Part shown: positions 1 to 7,522 of the stretch, piece by piece
Position numbering within the stretch: the first letter of the stretch is position 1
Layout: each line of letters begins with the position of its first letter
Assembly (NCBI RefSeq): GCF_900101165.1
Contig: NZ_FNFK01000001.1
Span: forward strand, 62,001-126,000
Source of the DNA: Alkalibacterium thalassium
GTDB taxonomy: Bacteria; Bacillota; Bacilli; Lactobacillales; Carnobacteriaceae_A
Length of the DNA stretch: 64,000 bases
Direction of reading: 5' to 3'
Notes under the pieces: model-generated
Database searches by the model: none
What the model saw: the letters and a program-made list of their open reading frames with translations, nothing else
What the model was told of the DNA's origin: nothing
Program-made: the position numbers and the translations under genes

Positions 1-66
1 TTAGTTGCTATAGACAATTTCATAGGTGCAACTATGCTTGTTAGGAAAATTGGAATAAGAATATAA
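1..66 (+). CDS. possible 3' end of a gene cut by the window edge
   Basis: An open frame enters from the left edge and ends at TAA 64-66, coding for about 21 residues (ends KIGIRI). It is too short to recognise and may be chance. Confidence 0.15.
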   Translation, partial: LVAIDNFIGATMLVRKIGIRI

Positions 67-108
67 AGATTAACAACCGGTTTTAAAATTGGAATAGCTC
101 TGGAATAA

Positions 109-300
109 TATTTTTTTAGAGAGGACTATACCAAGCAAGTAACATATGAACAATCTGGTAAGAAACGAAAACAGGCAAGATCAATAATTCAATATAAGCG
201 TTATTTCAATGTCGATCATTCCACTGATCCTGATTTACCTGTTCTTATCTATGCACATCATCGTCGTCGTGACTGGTGGTGGAGTGAAAATGTAAGCTGA
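109..300 (+). pseudogene. remnant of a gene, no start codon
   Basis: A 63-codon open stretch begins after a TAA at 106-108, has no start codon or ribosome site, and ends at TGA 298-300. Its end is strikingly basic and aromatic (HHRRRDWWWSENVS) and looks like a real protein C-terminus, and a strong hairpin terminator follows 39 bases later. I do not recognise the family. It may be the tail of a decayed gene whose start lies left of the window or has been lost. Confidence 0.3.
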
Positions 301-338
301 AAATTTTAGCTCATCAATCACTTTCTTTCCATTATGAA

Positions 339-386
339 TACCCTATCCTCTTCAACACGCTGACTTGAAGGGGATAGGGTATTTTT
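339..386 (+). terminator. intrinsic terminator
   Basis: A 12-bp stem (AATACCCTATCC pairing with GGATAGGGTATT), extended inward by CTTCAA/TTGAAG, is followed by a T run. It closes the gene remnant upstream. Confidence 0.75.
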
Positions 387-494
387 AGTATGCAAGAGCA
401 TAGATTTCTTGCTGCAGGAGATCCAGCTTAATCACGTGAATTCAGATACTCGGTAGATTTCATCTTAAGAATACGATAAAAGTGGCATCTAAAG

Positions 495-830
495 TTGTGT
501 AGCGACAGTTTCTGCCATTTACGTCTAATTAAACTGCGCTTAGAGACAATAATAGTGACACTTTATAAAGTTACGACATGATGGATCTATAACTAGAAAG
601 AATCTAACGTCAAGTTATCTGGTGAGAAAAATATAAGCTGCAGCTAGAAAGCCTTTAGTGACAGTTTTCTTGTTGTCTACGAAATAAACTACAGCTATAA
701 GGCTGTTAGTGACATCTCCTTAAGTTTTTAAAGAATAAAATGTAACTAGACAGCGTCTAGTTATACCTTATCAAAAAGAAAGTATGTAAAGTCAAACTAG
801 AAACAGCTTAATGACAGATCTTCAGATAAA
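495..830. repeat. degenerate 51-bp-period tandem array, copy A
   Basis: No gene is seen here. A loosely conserved unit recurs with a steady period: the AGTGACA-like core begins at 501, 554, 606, 657, 708, 759 and 810 (steps of 53, 52, 51, 51, 51, 51). Better-preserved units read roughly ACTACAGCTAGA..GGCTTTTAGTGACAG. The unit near 742-762 holds a perfect dyad, TAACTAGACAGCGTCTAGTTA. A colinear relative lies at 10914-11225. Repeats and gaps are not of CRISPR type because nothing is exactly conserved. Function is unknown; a structured RNA, protein-binding array or decayed minisatellite are all possible. Confidence 0.7.
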
Positions 831-899
831 TTAATAGAAAAAATGAGCTTAGATCATATTAGAATGATCTAAGCTGGACGATACGTAAGGCTATTATAA

Positions 900-1439
900 T
901 CAATTGGAAGATTCGTCTCCACGCAAGTGATGGGCGAGTCCTTTCAGGAAATTACGTGCATACCGGTCGCCGCACTCTTTGTAGTTCCGGTGACCTTCTT
1001 TCCTTAAAACAGCACTTAATTCACTATTTGAGATGTGGACACCAGTGTCGTCTAAGATGTCCAGTATATCATCACTGGTGAGTGTAAGAGCTATTTTGAC
1101 TTTCTTTATCAGGACGTTATTTACATCTTTATCGTGCTTGATAAGTCTGGTCTGTTTAACCGGCTCACCAGTAGCAGTGACTTGTTGTCCACGCTTAAAC
1201 ACAATCAGTCCATTTAGAAATGATTCGAATAGCTGGTTGCTACATTCTTTAGCATAGGTGTTCTCGGTAAAGTCATCTTCTTCATCGGAGGTAGCTTCAG
1301 AAGACTCGACTTTCTTCAATAGCAGCTGAACCTCTTCCAAGGATAAATCTTGATGGCCTAATTTGAATATTTCCTGAGTTTCTTCATCTTTTAAATCCAG
1401 TGCGTACCTTAATCGTAATAGACGATCATTATTGTTCAT
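900..1439 (-). CDS. DUF1456 (YehS-like) protein
   Basis: This 179-aa cytoplasmic protein has the two repeated DUF1456 units of the YehS family: residues about 1-40 (NNDRLLRLRYALDLKDEE) and about 110-150 (NVLIKKVKIALTLTSDDI), joined by a charged acidic linker. Each unit resembles a small helical domain with the pattern N-x-x-L-R-(K/R)-(V/L)-R-x-A-L-x-L. The biochemical role of the family is not established. The gene stands alone between the repeat array and an untranscribed-looking gap, and is convergent with nothing obvious. The start is the ATG at 1437-1439. Confidence 0.8.
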   Translation of the reverse strand: MNNNDRLLRLRYALDLKDEETQEIFKLGHQDLSLEEVQLLLKKVESSEATSDEEDDFTENTYAKECSNQLFESFLNGLIVFKRGQQVTATGEPVKQTRLIKHDKDVNNVLIKKVKIALTLTSDDILDILDDTGVHISNSELSAVLRKEGHRNYKECGDRYARNFLKGLAHHLRGDESSN

Positions 1440-1749
1440 GTTTGCGGCCTCATTTCACAAAATTAGATTCCATACGAACAGTATAACAAAAATGAGTTAC
1501 TGTGATTAAATATATTAGACAGATATTAGATTGTTGAGCCCAACTATAGAACGTCTGTTATGATTAGTTATGTGGAAGAACGTTGGAAATAAGATCATCA
1601 AGAAGATTCTAATGACATTTTTCTAATGGATACAATTGGCACTCCTCGAAACTAAACGTAGTCCAGACTATCGAGGTCTGAATCACTGATCAAAATCATT
1701 CTGTTTTCTGTTATACTGTATTGGAGTCAACAACTTTAGGAGTGAGTAT
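1440..1749. other. intergenic region between divergent genes
   Basis: About 310 bases with no gene. The right end carries a likely SigA-type promoter for the pseudouridine synthase (TATACT near 1714-1719). The rest shows no repeat or RNA that I can support. Confidence 0.4.
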
Positions 1750-2709
1750 ATGAGTAAGAATAGAAACAATAAGCATAATAATCAGCCCAAGAAAAAGTCT
1801 GAGGTGATTCGTAAAGGAACGAAACAGGTCAATAAAAAAGGTACAACGAATTATACAGTGGAAGAGGAGACGACCCTGCTGCCGTATTTGTTGACCGTCA
1901 TCACAAACAAAAGCCGAAATGCGGTTAAATCTATACTGACTAGAGGTCAGGTGTCGGTGAACGGAGAAGAGACCACTAAGCATAATTACCCGCTTAAACC
2001 AGGCGACACAGTCAATATCATGAGCAATCAGGAATCCAAAAAACGTTCTGAATTAATGGGTGTATCCATTCTGCATGAAGATCAGGATCTTATCGTCATT
2101 AATAAGGAAGCGGGCATGCTGTCGATTTCTTCAGACGATCCGACAGAACCGACTGCCTATCACCAGTTGAGTGACTATGTAAAGAAGGAACACCCGGACA
2201 ACAAGATTTTTGTCGTGCACCGTCTGGACCGAGATACATCAGGCGTCATGCTTTATGCAAAATCGGAAAAAATAAAAGAGGCGCTTCAGAAAGACTGGAA
2301 GAATACAGTCAAGGAACGTATCTATACTGCACTGGTCGAAGGAGACGTTAAAGAAGAGCAGGGGGAGTATGCATCATGGCTGTCTGAAAGTAAAGGGATC
2401 AAGATGTACTCCAACTTGGAAGACAATGGAGGAAAACGGGCGGTTACCCACTTCCGGAAAGTTCTGGGTAACGAGAACTACTCTTTGCTTGAAGTTGAAC
2501 TGGAGACAGGTCGTAAACATCAGATTCGTGTGCACCTGAAAGAGATGGGCCACCCGATTGCCGGAGACAAGATGTATGGGGCAGAAACTAATCCCCTTAA
2601 GCGCCTTGGCCTGCACGCAACGACCCTTGTTCTCGTTCATCCAGGAACAAACAAGCTGGTGCGCTATACATCAGAAGTACCAAATAGTTTCCTTAAACGA
2701 GTGAAGTAA
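1750..2709 (+). CDS. RluA-family 23S rRNA pseudouridine synthase
   Basis: The 319-aa enzyme isomerises uridine to pseudouridine in RNA, probably 23S rRNA. After a basic N-terminus comes an S4-like RNA-binding region (about residues 33-90, KSRNAVKSILTRGQVSVNGE). The RluA/RluD catalytic domain follows with the hallmark HRLDRDTSGVMLYAKS near residue 157; its Asp (HRLDRDTSG) is the nucleophile. The C-terminal part has GRKHQIRVHLKEMGHPIAGD, also diagnostic. The exact target uridine cannot be assigned from sequence. The gene is monocistronic, with a terminator at 2739-2782. Confidence 0.92.
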   Translation: MSKNRNNKHNNQPKKKSEVIRKGTKQVNKKGTTNYTVEEETTLLPYLLTVITNKSRNAVKSILTRGQVSVNGEETTKHNYPLKPGDTVNIMSNQESKKRSELMGVSILHEDQDLIVINKEAGMLSISSDDPTEPTAYHQLSDYVKKEHPDNKIFVVHRLDRDTSGVMLYAKSEKIKEALQKDWKNTVKERIYTALVEGDVKEEQGEYASWLSESKGIKMYSNLEDNGGKRAVTHFRKVLGNENYSLLEVELETGRKHQIRVHLKEMGHPIAGDKMYGAETNPLKRLGLHATTLVLVHPGTNKLVRYTSEVPNSFLKRVK

Positions 2710-2738
2710 AGAGGTTTGTCTATAAAAATCTGAAAAAT

Positions 2739-2782
2739 TAAACCATCCGGATAAGGTGAGCGCCTATTTGGATGGTTTATTC
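2739..2782 (+). terminator. intrinsic terminator after pseudouridine synthase
   Basis: AAACCATCC pairs with GGATGGTTT across an 24-base loop region and is followed by a short T-rich stretch. Confidence 0.65.
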
Positions 2783-2963
2783 ATTACCGAGCCGTGCAGC
2801 TGCCAGATTTAAACGTCAGGCAAAAATGCTCAGATATCAATGTAAAGTGAACGATCAATTTGTTAAACTATTAAATAAGTAGAAAATATGAATAATGAAC
2901 GAAGTAGAGGGGGAATAAAATCGTTTTCATTCAGACAGGTAGCGGTGTTTTATAAAAAATCCA

Positions 2964-2991
2964 TTGCATATGATTTGAAACATGCTACAAT
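2964..2991 (+). promoter_or_regulatory. candidate promoter of the Mrp operon
   Basis: TTGCAT (2964-2969) and TACAAT (2986-2991) are separated by 16 bases, a SigA-like arrangement about 95 bases upstream of the first Mrp gene. An overlapping ORF at 2888-3103 is not credible as a gene. Confidence 0.5.
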
Positions 2992-3083
2992 CGAAGTACA
3001 GCCGAAAAGACGGGATTTTACCCGCCCATCGACTTACTTAGAGATAGACTGTCATCTACTCACGTCGGAAGGGAGGTTTTTTT

Positions 3084-3614
3084 TTGAAAACACATATGAA
3101 TGAATTGTGGGAAGACATCGTCGATAACAAGGAAGTGATTATTCTATTATCGTTAGTATGGCTTATTTTGTTTGAACAGTTCACGATTGGAGTTGCACTT
3201 TCAGGTGTATTGATGTCGATTTTAGTGGTAATATTCACCGACCGTTTCCTGTTAAAAGGTAACTATGAGCACTCTTACATGATCGGACTGGGTACGCTGG
3301 CTAAATATGTATTCCGACTGATTATTGAAATTTATCTAGCTGGAATCGATGTTATTCCTAATATCATTTCCGGTAAAGCAGACGTTCAGATCATTACTTG
3401 TCAGACTAAACTTACAGATGAACTGCTGATCGATATACTAGCCAATTCCATCACACTGACCCCTGGGACAGTTACTGTCGAGAAGAAAGGCAGTACACTG
3501 CAGGTTCTGGCGCTCAATGCACCTGGAGTGGGTGATGACCCTAGAGTAGTCATTCCACTTAAACTGGAAGATATCCTGTTACGCTACGAAGAAACACTCG
3601 ATGGAAAAGCGTAA
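3084..3614 (+). CDS. mrpE: Mrp Na+/H+ antiporter subunit E
   Basis: This 176-aa membrane protein (MnhE/MrpE family) has two or three N-terminal transmembrane helices (residues about 15-80) and a soluble C-terminal domain with the typical SITLTPGTVTVE motif near residue 122. It is the first gene of a nine-gene operon. The start is TTG 3084, 7 bases after GGGAGG; an ATG at 3096 is possible. In Mrp complexes the E subunit is structural and needed for assembly or stability rather than proton transfer. Confidence 0.9.
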   Translation: MKTHMNELWEDIVDNKEVIILLSLVWLILFEQFTIGVALSGVLMSILVVIFTDRFLLKGNYEHSYMIGLGTLAKYVFRLIIEIYLAGIDVIPNIISGKADVQIITCQTKLTDELLIDILANSITLTPGTVTVEKKGSTLQVLALNAPGVGDDPRVVIPLKLEDILLRYEETLDGKA

Positions 3615-3649
3615 AAGAAATTAGGAAGAGAGAGGAAGTTTAAAAACAA

Positions 3650-3910
3650 ATGGATTTTGATTCAATTGTTTTAGCCATTATCGCCGGCCTGTCTGTTTTC
3701 GGACTTGTCCGTGTTCTGGATGGACCGACTATATGGGACCGCATGCTTGGATTCGCACTATTTTCATCCAAGGTCATTGTTGCAGCTGTCCTGATTGGGA
3801 TTATCATCAACCGGACCTATATGATCGATGTGGCTATCATTTATGGTGTGCTCGGATTTATTGGAACGATAATGATTGCACGCTTTGTCGAAAGAAAGGG
3901 TGATGTATAA
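3650..3910 (+). CDS. mrpF: Mrp Na+/H+ antiporter subunit F
   Basis: An 86-aa protein with three predicted membrane helices and the family motif RVLDGPTIWDRMLG near residue 22. MrpF sits in the membrane arm of the antiporter; the conserved Asp of the GP-x-x-x-D region is part of the proposed ion path. Its stop overlaps the next start by one base (TAATG), so it is translationally coupled to subunit G. Confidence 0.92.
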   Translation: MDFDSIVLAIIAGLSVFGLVRVLDGPTIWDRMLGFALFSSKVIVAAVLIGIIINRTYMIDVAIIYGVLGFIGTIMIARFVERKGDV

Positions 3911-4215
3911 TGACGCAAGTAGTAGAATGGATCGCAAACCTCGTCATTATTATCGGCCTTATTTTTATGGCACTGGGCGTATTTGGGATTTTCCGTTTCA
4001 AGGATTACTTTTCACGTATTCTAGTTGCAGCTAAAGTTGATACAGTTGGCTTCATCACGATCATGTTCGGTCTGATGATCAAGCATGGCTTTGATTTCTT
4101 CAGCGGCAAGATTATTCTTGTATTGGCTTTATATCTAATCACTAACCCAATTGCTACTCATGCTATTACCCGCTCAGCCCATTTGAGTGGATACAGAATC
4201 AAGAAGGAGAGATAG
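3910..4215 (+). CDS. mrpG: Mrp Na+/H+ antiporter subunit G
   Basis: A 101-aa MnhG/PhaG-family protein with three membrane helices and the motif FGIFRFKDYFSRILVAAKVDT near residues 25-45, followed by the conserved DTVG region. It is a small structural subunit of the Mrp membrane complex. It lies between mrpF (1-base overlap) and the DUF4040 gene (6-base gap). Confidence 0.92.
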   Translation: MTQVVEWIANLVIIIGLIFMALGVFGIFRFKDYFSRILVAAKVDTVGFITIMFGLMIKHGFDFFSGKIILVLALYLITNPIATHAITRSAHLSGYRIKKER

Positions 4216-4221
4216 GAGACA

Positions 4222-4785
4222 ATGTTTCAGACATTTATATTATTGACATTACTAGTATTAGCCTGTTTCTCTGTCTTATCTGATAACTTGCGTCGGTCGA
4301 TCATTTTTCTTGGTGCCTTTTCACTGACGATTGCACTGGCCTACCTGCACTATAATGCACCCGATGTGGCGCTTGCTGAAGCGGCTATAGGGGTCGGACT
4401 GTCAACCATCATGTATTTAGTCGCTTTGAAAAAAGTATCAGTATACGACATTTGTTATGTAAATGAAGATGTGGAAACATTCAATGATGATCAGATCAAT
4501 GAGATCAGAGACTCAATCGTCCGTCCGCTTGAGCTTTTTGTGGAGCGTACAGAAGAGATCGAGCCTCAACTGGCTTATACAAACCGTACACTGGAAACAG
4601 TCATGCGCGAGGACGAACATGACTGTCTGATCCACCGTAAAGGTGATCTGACCTATATTTATGGTGATACAACTGACCAAGTTTTCCAGGATATCGTAGC
4701 TAACTTGAATGACGTCATTAAAGATATTGAAGATATCCGTGTTGTATTCAGAGATGAGGTGAGCTTAGATGCCCGAGACGAGTAG
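4222..4785 (+). CDS. DUF4040 subunit (MrpA C-terminal / MbhD-like) with soluble extension
   Basis: The 187-aa protein has three N-terminal membrane helices matching the DUF4040 domain found near the C-terminus of MrpA and as the separate MbhD subunit of membrane-bound hydrogenases; the motif APDVALAEAAIGVGLSTIMY (residues about 50-69) is the signature. From about residue 80 a soluble, acidic extension follows (DDQINEIRDSIV..DVIKDIEDI) that usual DUF4040 proteins lack; its role is unknown. The gene overlaps the next by 17 bases. Here the C-terminal part of MrpA is a free-standing protein and the antiporter part of MrpA is absent. Confidence 0.82.
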   Translation: MFQTFILLTLLVLACFSVLSDNLRRSIIFLGAFSLTIALAYLHYNAPDVALAEAAIGVGLSTIMYLVALKKVSVYDICYVNEDVETFNDDQINEIRDSIVRPLELFVERTEEIEPQLAYTNRTLETVMREDEHDCLIHRKGDLTYIYGDTTDQVFQDIVANLNDVIKDIEDIRVVFRDEVSLDARDE

Positions 4786-5467
4786 ACTGTTTCATATTGT
4801 ACGTATCGCATTTGCGGTTATTGGAGCTGGCGTGGTGCTCTTTCTGTTCCTGAATCATTCGGAACAACTGGATACACCTCTGATGGATTACTTTACTGCT
4901 GACTTCTTTGCACAGACTGGAGCTCAGAACTCTGTAGCTGCCATATACTTGAACTACCGTGTATTCGATACCTTGTTTGAAGCACTTATGCTGATGGTTT
5001 CCGTTATGGAGGTTATCAACGTCTCATGGGCTAACAAACATGCTGAACAGTATAAATTTGAAAAAGATGATTTCAATAGAAAGAACAACTCAGAAATTGT
5101 CATCCGAATGGTCGGAATCATTTATCCATTCGTTCTGCTGATCGGACTTTATATCATCATCAATGGACATGTATCGCCGGGCGGAGGATTCCAGGGTGGA
5201 GCTGTTCTGGCAACGGCTCTGATCACACGTTATCTTGTTTATCCAAACTTTGATCTGGACTTGCATACGCTCGAGAAACTGGAAAAATTCCTGTTCCTGT
5301 CCATCGTCATGACGCCTGTCCTGTATGTGTTTATGCAGCTGCAGCCTGCAGACACGACATTATCTCATCAGATTTACATGGTAACCATGAACTCACTTAT
5401 CGGACTGAAAGTATTCTCCGGACTGAGTATCATCTTTTACCGATTCGTATTCTACGAAGGAAGATAA
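4769..5467 (+). CDS. mrpB: MbhE-like segment fused to Mrp subunit B
   Basis: A 232-aa membrane protein. The N-terminal part (about residues 1-90) resembles the MbhE / extreme C-terminal region of MrpA (NYRVFDTLFEALMLMVSVM). The C-terminal part (about 95-232) is MrpB with the hallmark GHVSPGGGFQGGAVLATAL near residue 130. This layout, with MrpA tail pieces carried on separate genes D-like and E/B-like, is the arrangement known from MBH-type complexes and some Mrp operons. It starts inside the end of the preceding gene. Confidence 0.85.
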   Translation: MPETSRLFHIVRIAFAVIGAGVVLFLFLNHSEQLDTPLMDYFTADFFAQTGAQNSVAAIYLNYRVFDTLFEALMLMVSVMEVINVSWANKHAEQYKFEKDDFNRKNNSEIVIRMVGIIYPFVLLIGLYIIINGHVSPGGGFQGGAVLATALITRYLVYPNFDLDLHTLEKLEKFLFLSIVMTPVLYVFMQLQPADTTLSHQIYMVTMNSLIGLKVFSGLSIIFYRFVFYEGR

Positions 5468-5523
5468 ATCCGTCGATCTAAGTGAAATTTACTGCACGTT
5501 CCTCAACTATTAAAAGAAAGAAG

Positions 5524-5883
5524 ATGAAACCATTGGATTTTATCACTGGCGAAATTGTCGGCATTCTTTTGTTCTTCATCGGACTGTATGGTCTAATGAC
5601 GAAAAAAACGATTGTTAAAACCATTATGTCCATGTCGATCATGGAATCAGGTATATTTTTATTTTACATTACGATCAACTACACAGATGGCAGTGTGCCC
5701 CCAATCGGACAGGCACAGGAAGCTGCATTTGTCGATCCCGTTCCCTCTGCTTTGATGATCACAGCCATCGTTATCGGTACCGGTGTTACAGCGATCGGCT
5801 TGACCATGTTTATGCACTATAAACAAAAACATGGCATTACGCACTGGTCGCGTAACAGAAATCAGACAGGAAGTGAACATTAA
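5524..5883 (+). CDS. mrpC: Mrp Na+/H+ antiporter subunit C
   Basis: A NuoK-like subunit of about 119 aa with three membrane helices. It contains the MrpC hallmarks SIMESGIFLFYI (membrane Glu) and DPVPSALMITAIVIG near residues 70-85. A longer reading from GTG 5482 would add 14 residues, but ATG 5524 follows AGAAAGAAG and matches the usual family N-terminus, so I prefer it. The stop TAA abuts the TTG start of the first D-like subunit. Confidence 0.9.
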   Translation: MKPLDFITGEIVGILLFFIGLYGLMTKKTIVKTIMSMSIMESGIFLFYITINYTDGSVPPIGQAQEAAFVDPVPSALMITAIVIGTGVTAIGLTMFMHYKQKHGITHWSRNRNQTGSEH

Positions 5884-7479
5884 TTGTTAGGATTATTGGT
5901 GCTTGCTCCAATTCTAACTGGAGCAATTACTTATCTGCTGAGAAACAGGGCAGCTAAGTTATTTCTATATATTTTCCAAGTGATTTATGCCGGTCTGGCG
6001 TTCTATGTCTTCATGACTGTTAAAGAGACTGGACCGATAGTCTGGAACGTTGGCGGCTATACTGACGGCCTAGCTTTAAGTCTGTACGCTGATTCGATCT
6101 CAATCTTTATGGTCCTGATGACGGCAGTGTTTTATATTGCATTTCTAGTCTATGTTACGAGAGAGAAGTATTTCAGACCGAGATTCTACTTCCTGTTCAT
6201 GGTCCTTCAAGGTCTGATGATGGGGTTGTTCCTATCTAGTGACTTGTTCAACATCTTTGTTTTCCTTGAAGTCTCTACAGTTGTCGTATCCATCCTGATC
6301 ATGATCAATAAAGAAAAGCAGGCAATATATGATGGCATGATCTATTTCTTTGTCAATGTCATCGGCTCAGCTTTTCTTCTCTTCGGGATCGGTATGCTTT
6401 ACCGTACATTCGGACTTCTGGATATTCGTGCCTTAAAAGAGGCCATGTCCATGCTTGAAAGCCCGAGAGCAGTCGTTCTGCCTTACGGGATGATGATGGT
6501 GACTGTTTCACTTAAAACAGCAGTAACGCCATTATTCAGCTGGCTACCGAAAGCCCATGGAACACCTAGTGCGCCACCTGTTGTATCAGCCGTTTTGAGT
6601 GGCCTGTACATCAAGAGTGGGGTATACATGTTCATCCGTTTCAACGAAATGTTCAATCCAGTGATCGACATGCATGTCTTTTTCTTCTGGATAGGATTCC
6701 TGACCTCCTTGATCGGATTCATCATGGCTCTGGGTCAGAAAGACATCAAACTGATTCTGGCTTACCATACCGTTTCACAGGTCGGTCTAATCATGATGGG
6801 GATAAATATGGCTTCAGAAATTGCTTTCTGGGGTGCAGTCTACCACATCTTCAACCATGCTATATTCAAATCTACCTTATTCCTGACTGCAGGAAAGATT
6901 TACGAAGAATACGGCACCCGAAATGTCTACAAGATAAGAGGGCTGTTCAGACGGATGCCCTGGGTAGCGGTCGCAACGACATTAGCAATACTAGGTATTA
7001 CTGGAGCACCATTCTTTAACGGAAGTATTTCCAAGTATATGATTGCACACGGAACGTATGACTATACCGTTACTTTGCTTTTGAACATTATCAACTTGGG
7101 AACAACAATGTCCTTCGTTAAATATGCGACTATGCTCTTCGGAAAAAGTCCTAAGAAGGGGACAGCCAAGTCAGACTTCTATGCGTCGACTGCCTGTGTC
7201 GTTATGGGTATTGCTTCATTCTTAACTGGAATATTCGGGGAAGGACTGACTCAGTTTTTCTTCAACTATGAAGTACACGTGAACGTTGACGAATACATTC
7301 AAAAAGGGATGGTCTATGTGCTGATGATCGTTGCAGGGGTTGCATTCTACAACGGGATCATTAAACACGGGGGGCTCATCACACGAATTGGACATCTGGA
7401 ACTGACTTTTAATGGGATCATTACATCGATGGTCGGTTACTTCATTGTTCTAATTGTCTATCTGTCTTTAATTCTGTAA
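5884..7479 (+). CDS. MrpD-like antiporter subunit, paralogue 1
   Basis: The 531-aa polytopic protein (about 14 helices) belongs to the MrpD/NuoN/NuoM proton-transporter family. Residues expected for proton transfer are present: Glu129 (FVFLEVSTV), Lys211 (VSLKTAV) and Lys244 (LYIKSG). A His in ILAYHTVSQVG and a Lys in NHAIFKSTLF are also present. The start is TTG 5884, directly after the mrpC stop, with AGGAAGTG as ribosome site. It is one of three tandem D-type genes; one of them may replace the missing MrpA antiporter domain. Confidence 0.88.
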   Translation: MLGLLVLAPILTGAITYLLRNRAAKLFLYIFQVIYAGLAFYVFMTVKETGPIVWNVGGYTDGLALSLYADSISIFMVLMTAVFYIAFLVYVTREKYFRPRFYFLFMVLQGLMMGLFLSSDLFNIFVFLEVSTVVVSILIMINKEKQAIYDGMIYFFVNVIGSAFLLFGIGMLYRTFGLLDIRALKEAMSMLESPRAVVLPYGMMMVTVSLKTAVTPLFSWLPKAHGTPSAPPVVSAVLSGLYIKSGVYMFIRFNEMFNPVIDMHVFFFWIGFLTSLIGFIMALGQKDIKLILAYHTVSQVGLIMMGINMASEIAFWGAVYHIFNHAIFKSTLFLTAGKIYEEYGTRNVYKIRGLFRRMPWVAVATTLAILGITGAPFFNGSISKYMIAHGTYDYTVTLLLNIINLGTTMSFVKYATMLFGKSPKKGTAKSDFYASTACVVMGIASFLTGIFGEGLTQFFFNYEVHVNVDEYIQKGMVYVLMIVAGVAFYNGIIKHGGLITRIGHLELTFNGIITSMVGYFIVLIVYLSLIL

Positions 7480-7522
7480 ATAGGCTCAGTCTCATAAATT
7501 TTGATAGAAACGGAGTGACAGG

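Noticed and set aside
495-830. CRISPR array
   Set aside because: The 51-base units are degenerate throughout, with no constant repeat and variable spacer division, and no cas genes are nearby.
1033-1257. ORF on the plus strand
   Set aside because: It lies antisense within the DUF1456 gene and has no ribosome site.
2888-3103. 71-aa ORF before the Mrp operon
   Set aside because: It covers the likely promoter and the mrpE ribosome site, has no ribosome site and no recognisable features.
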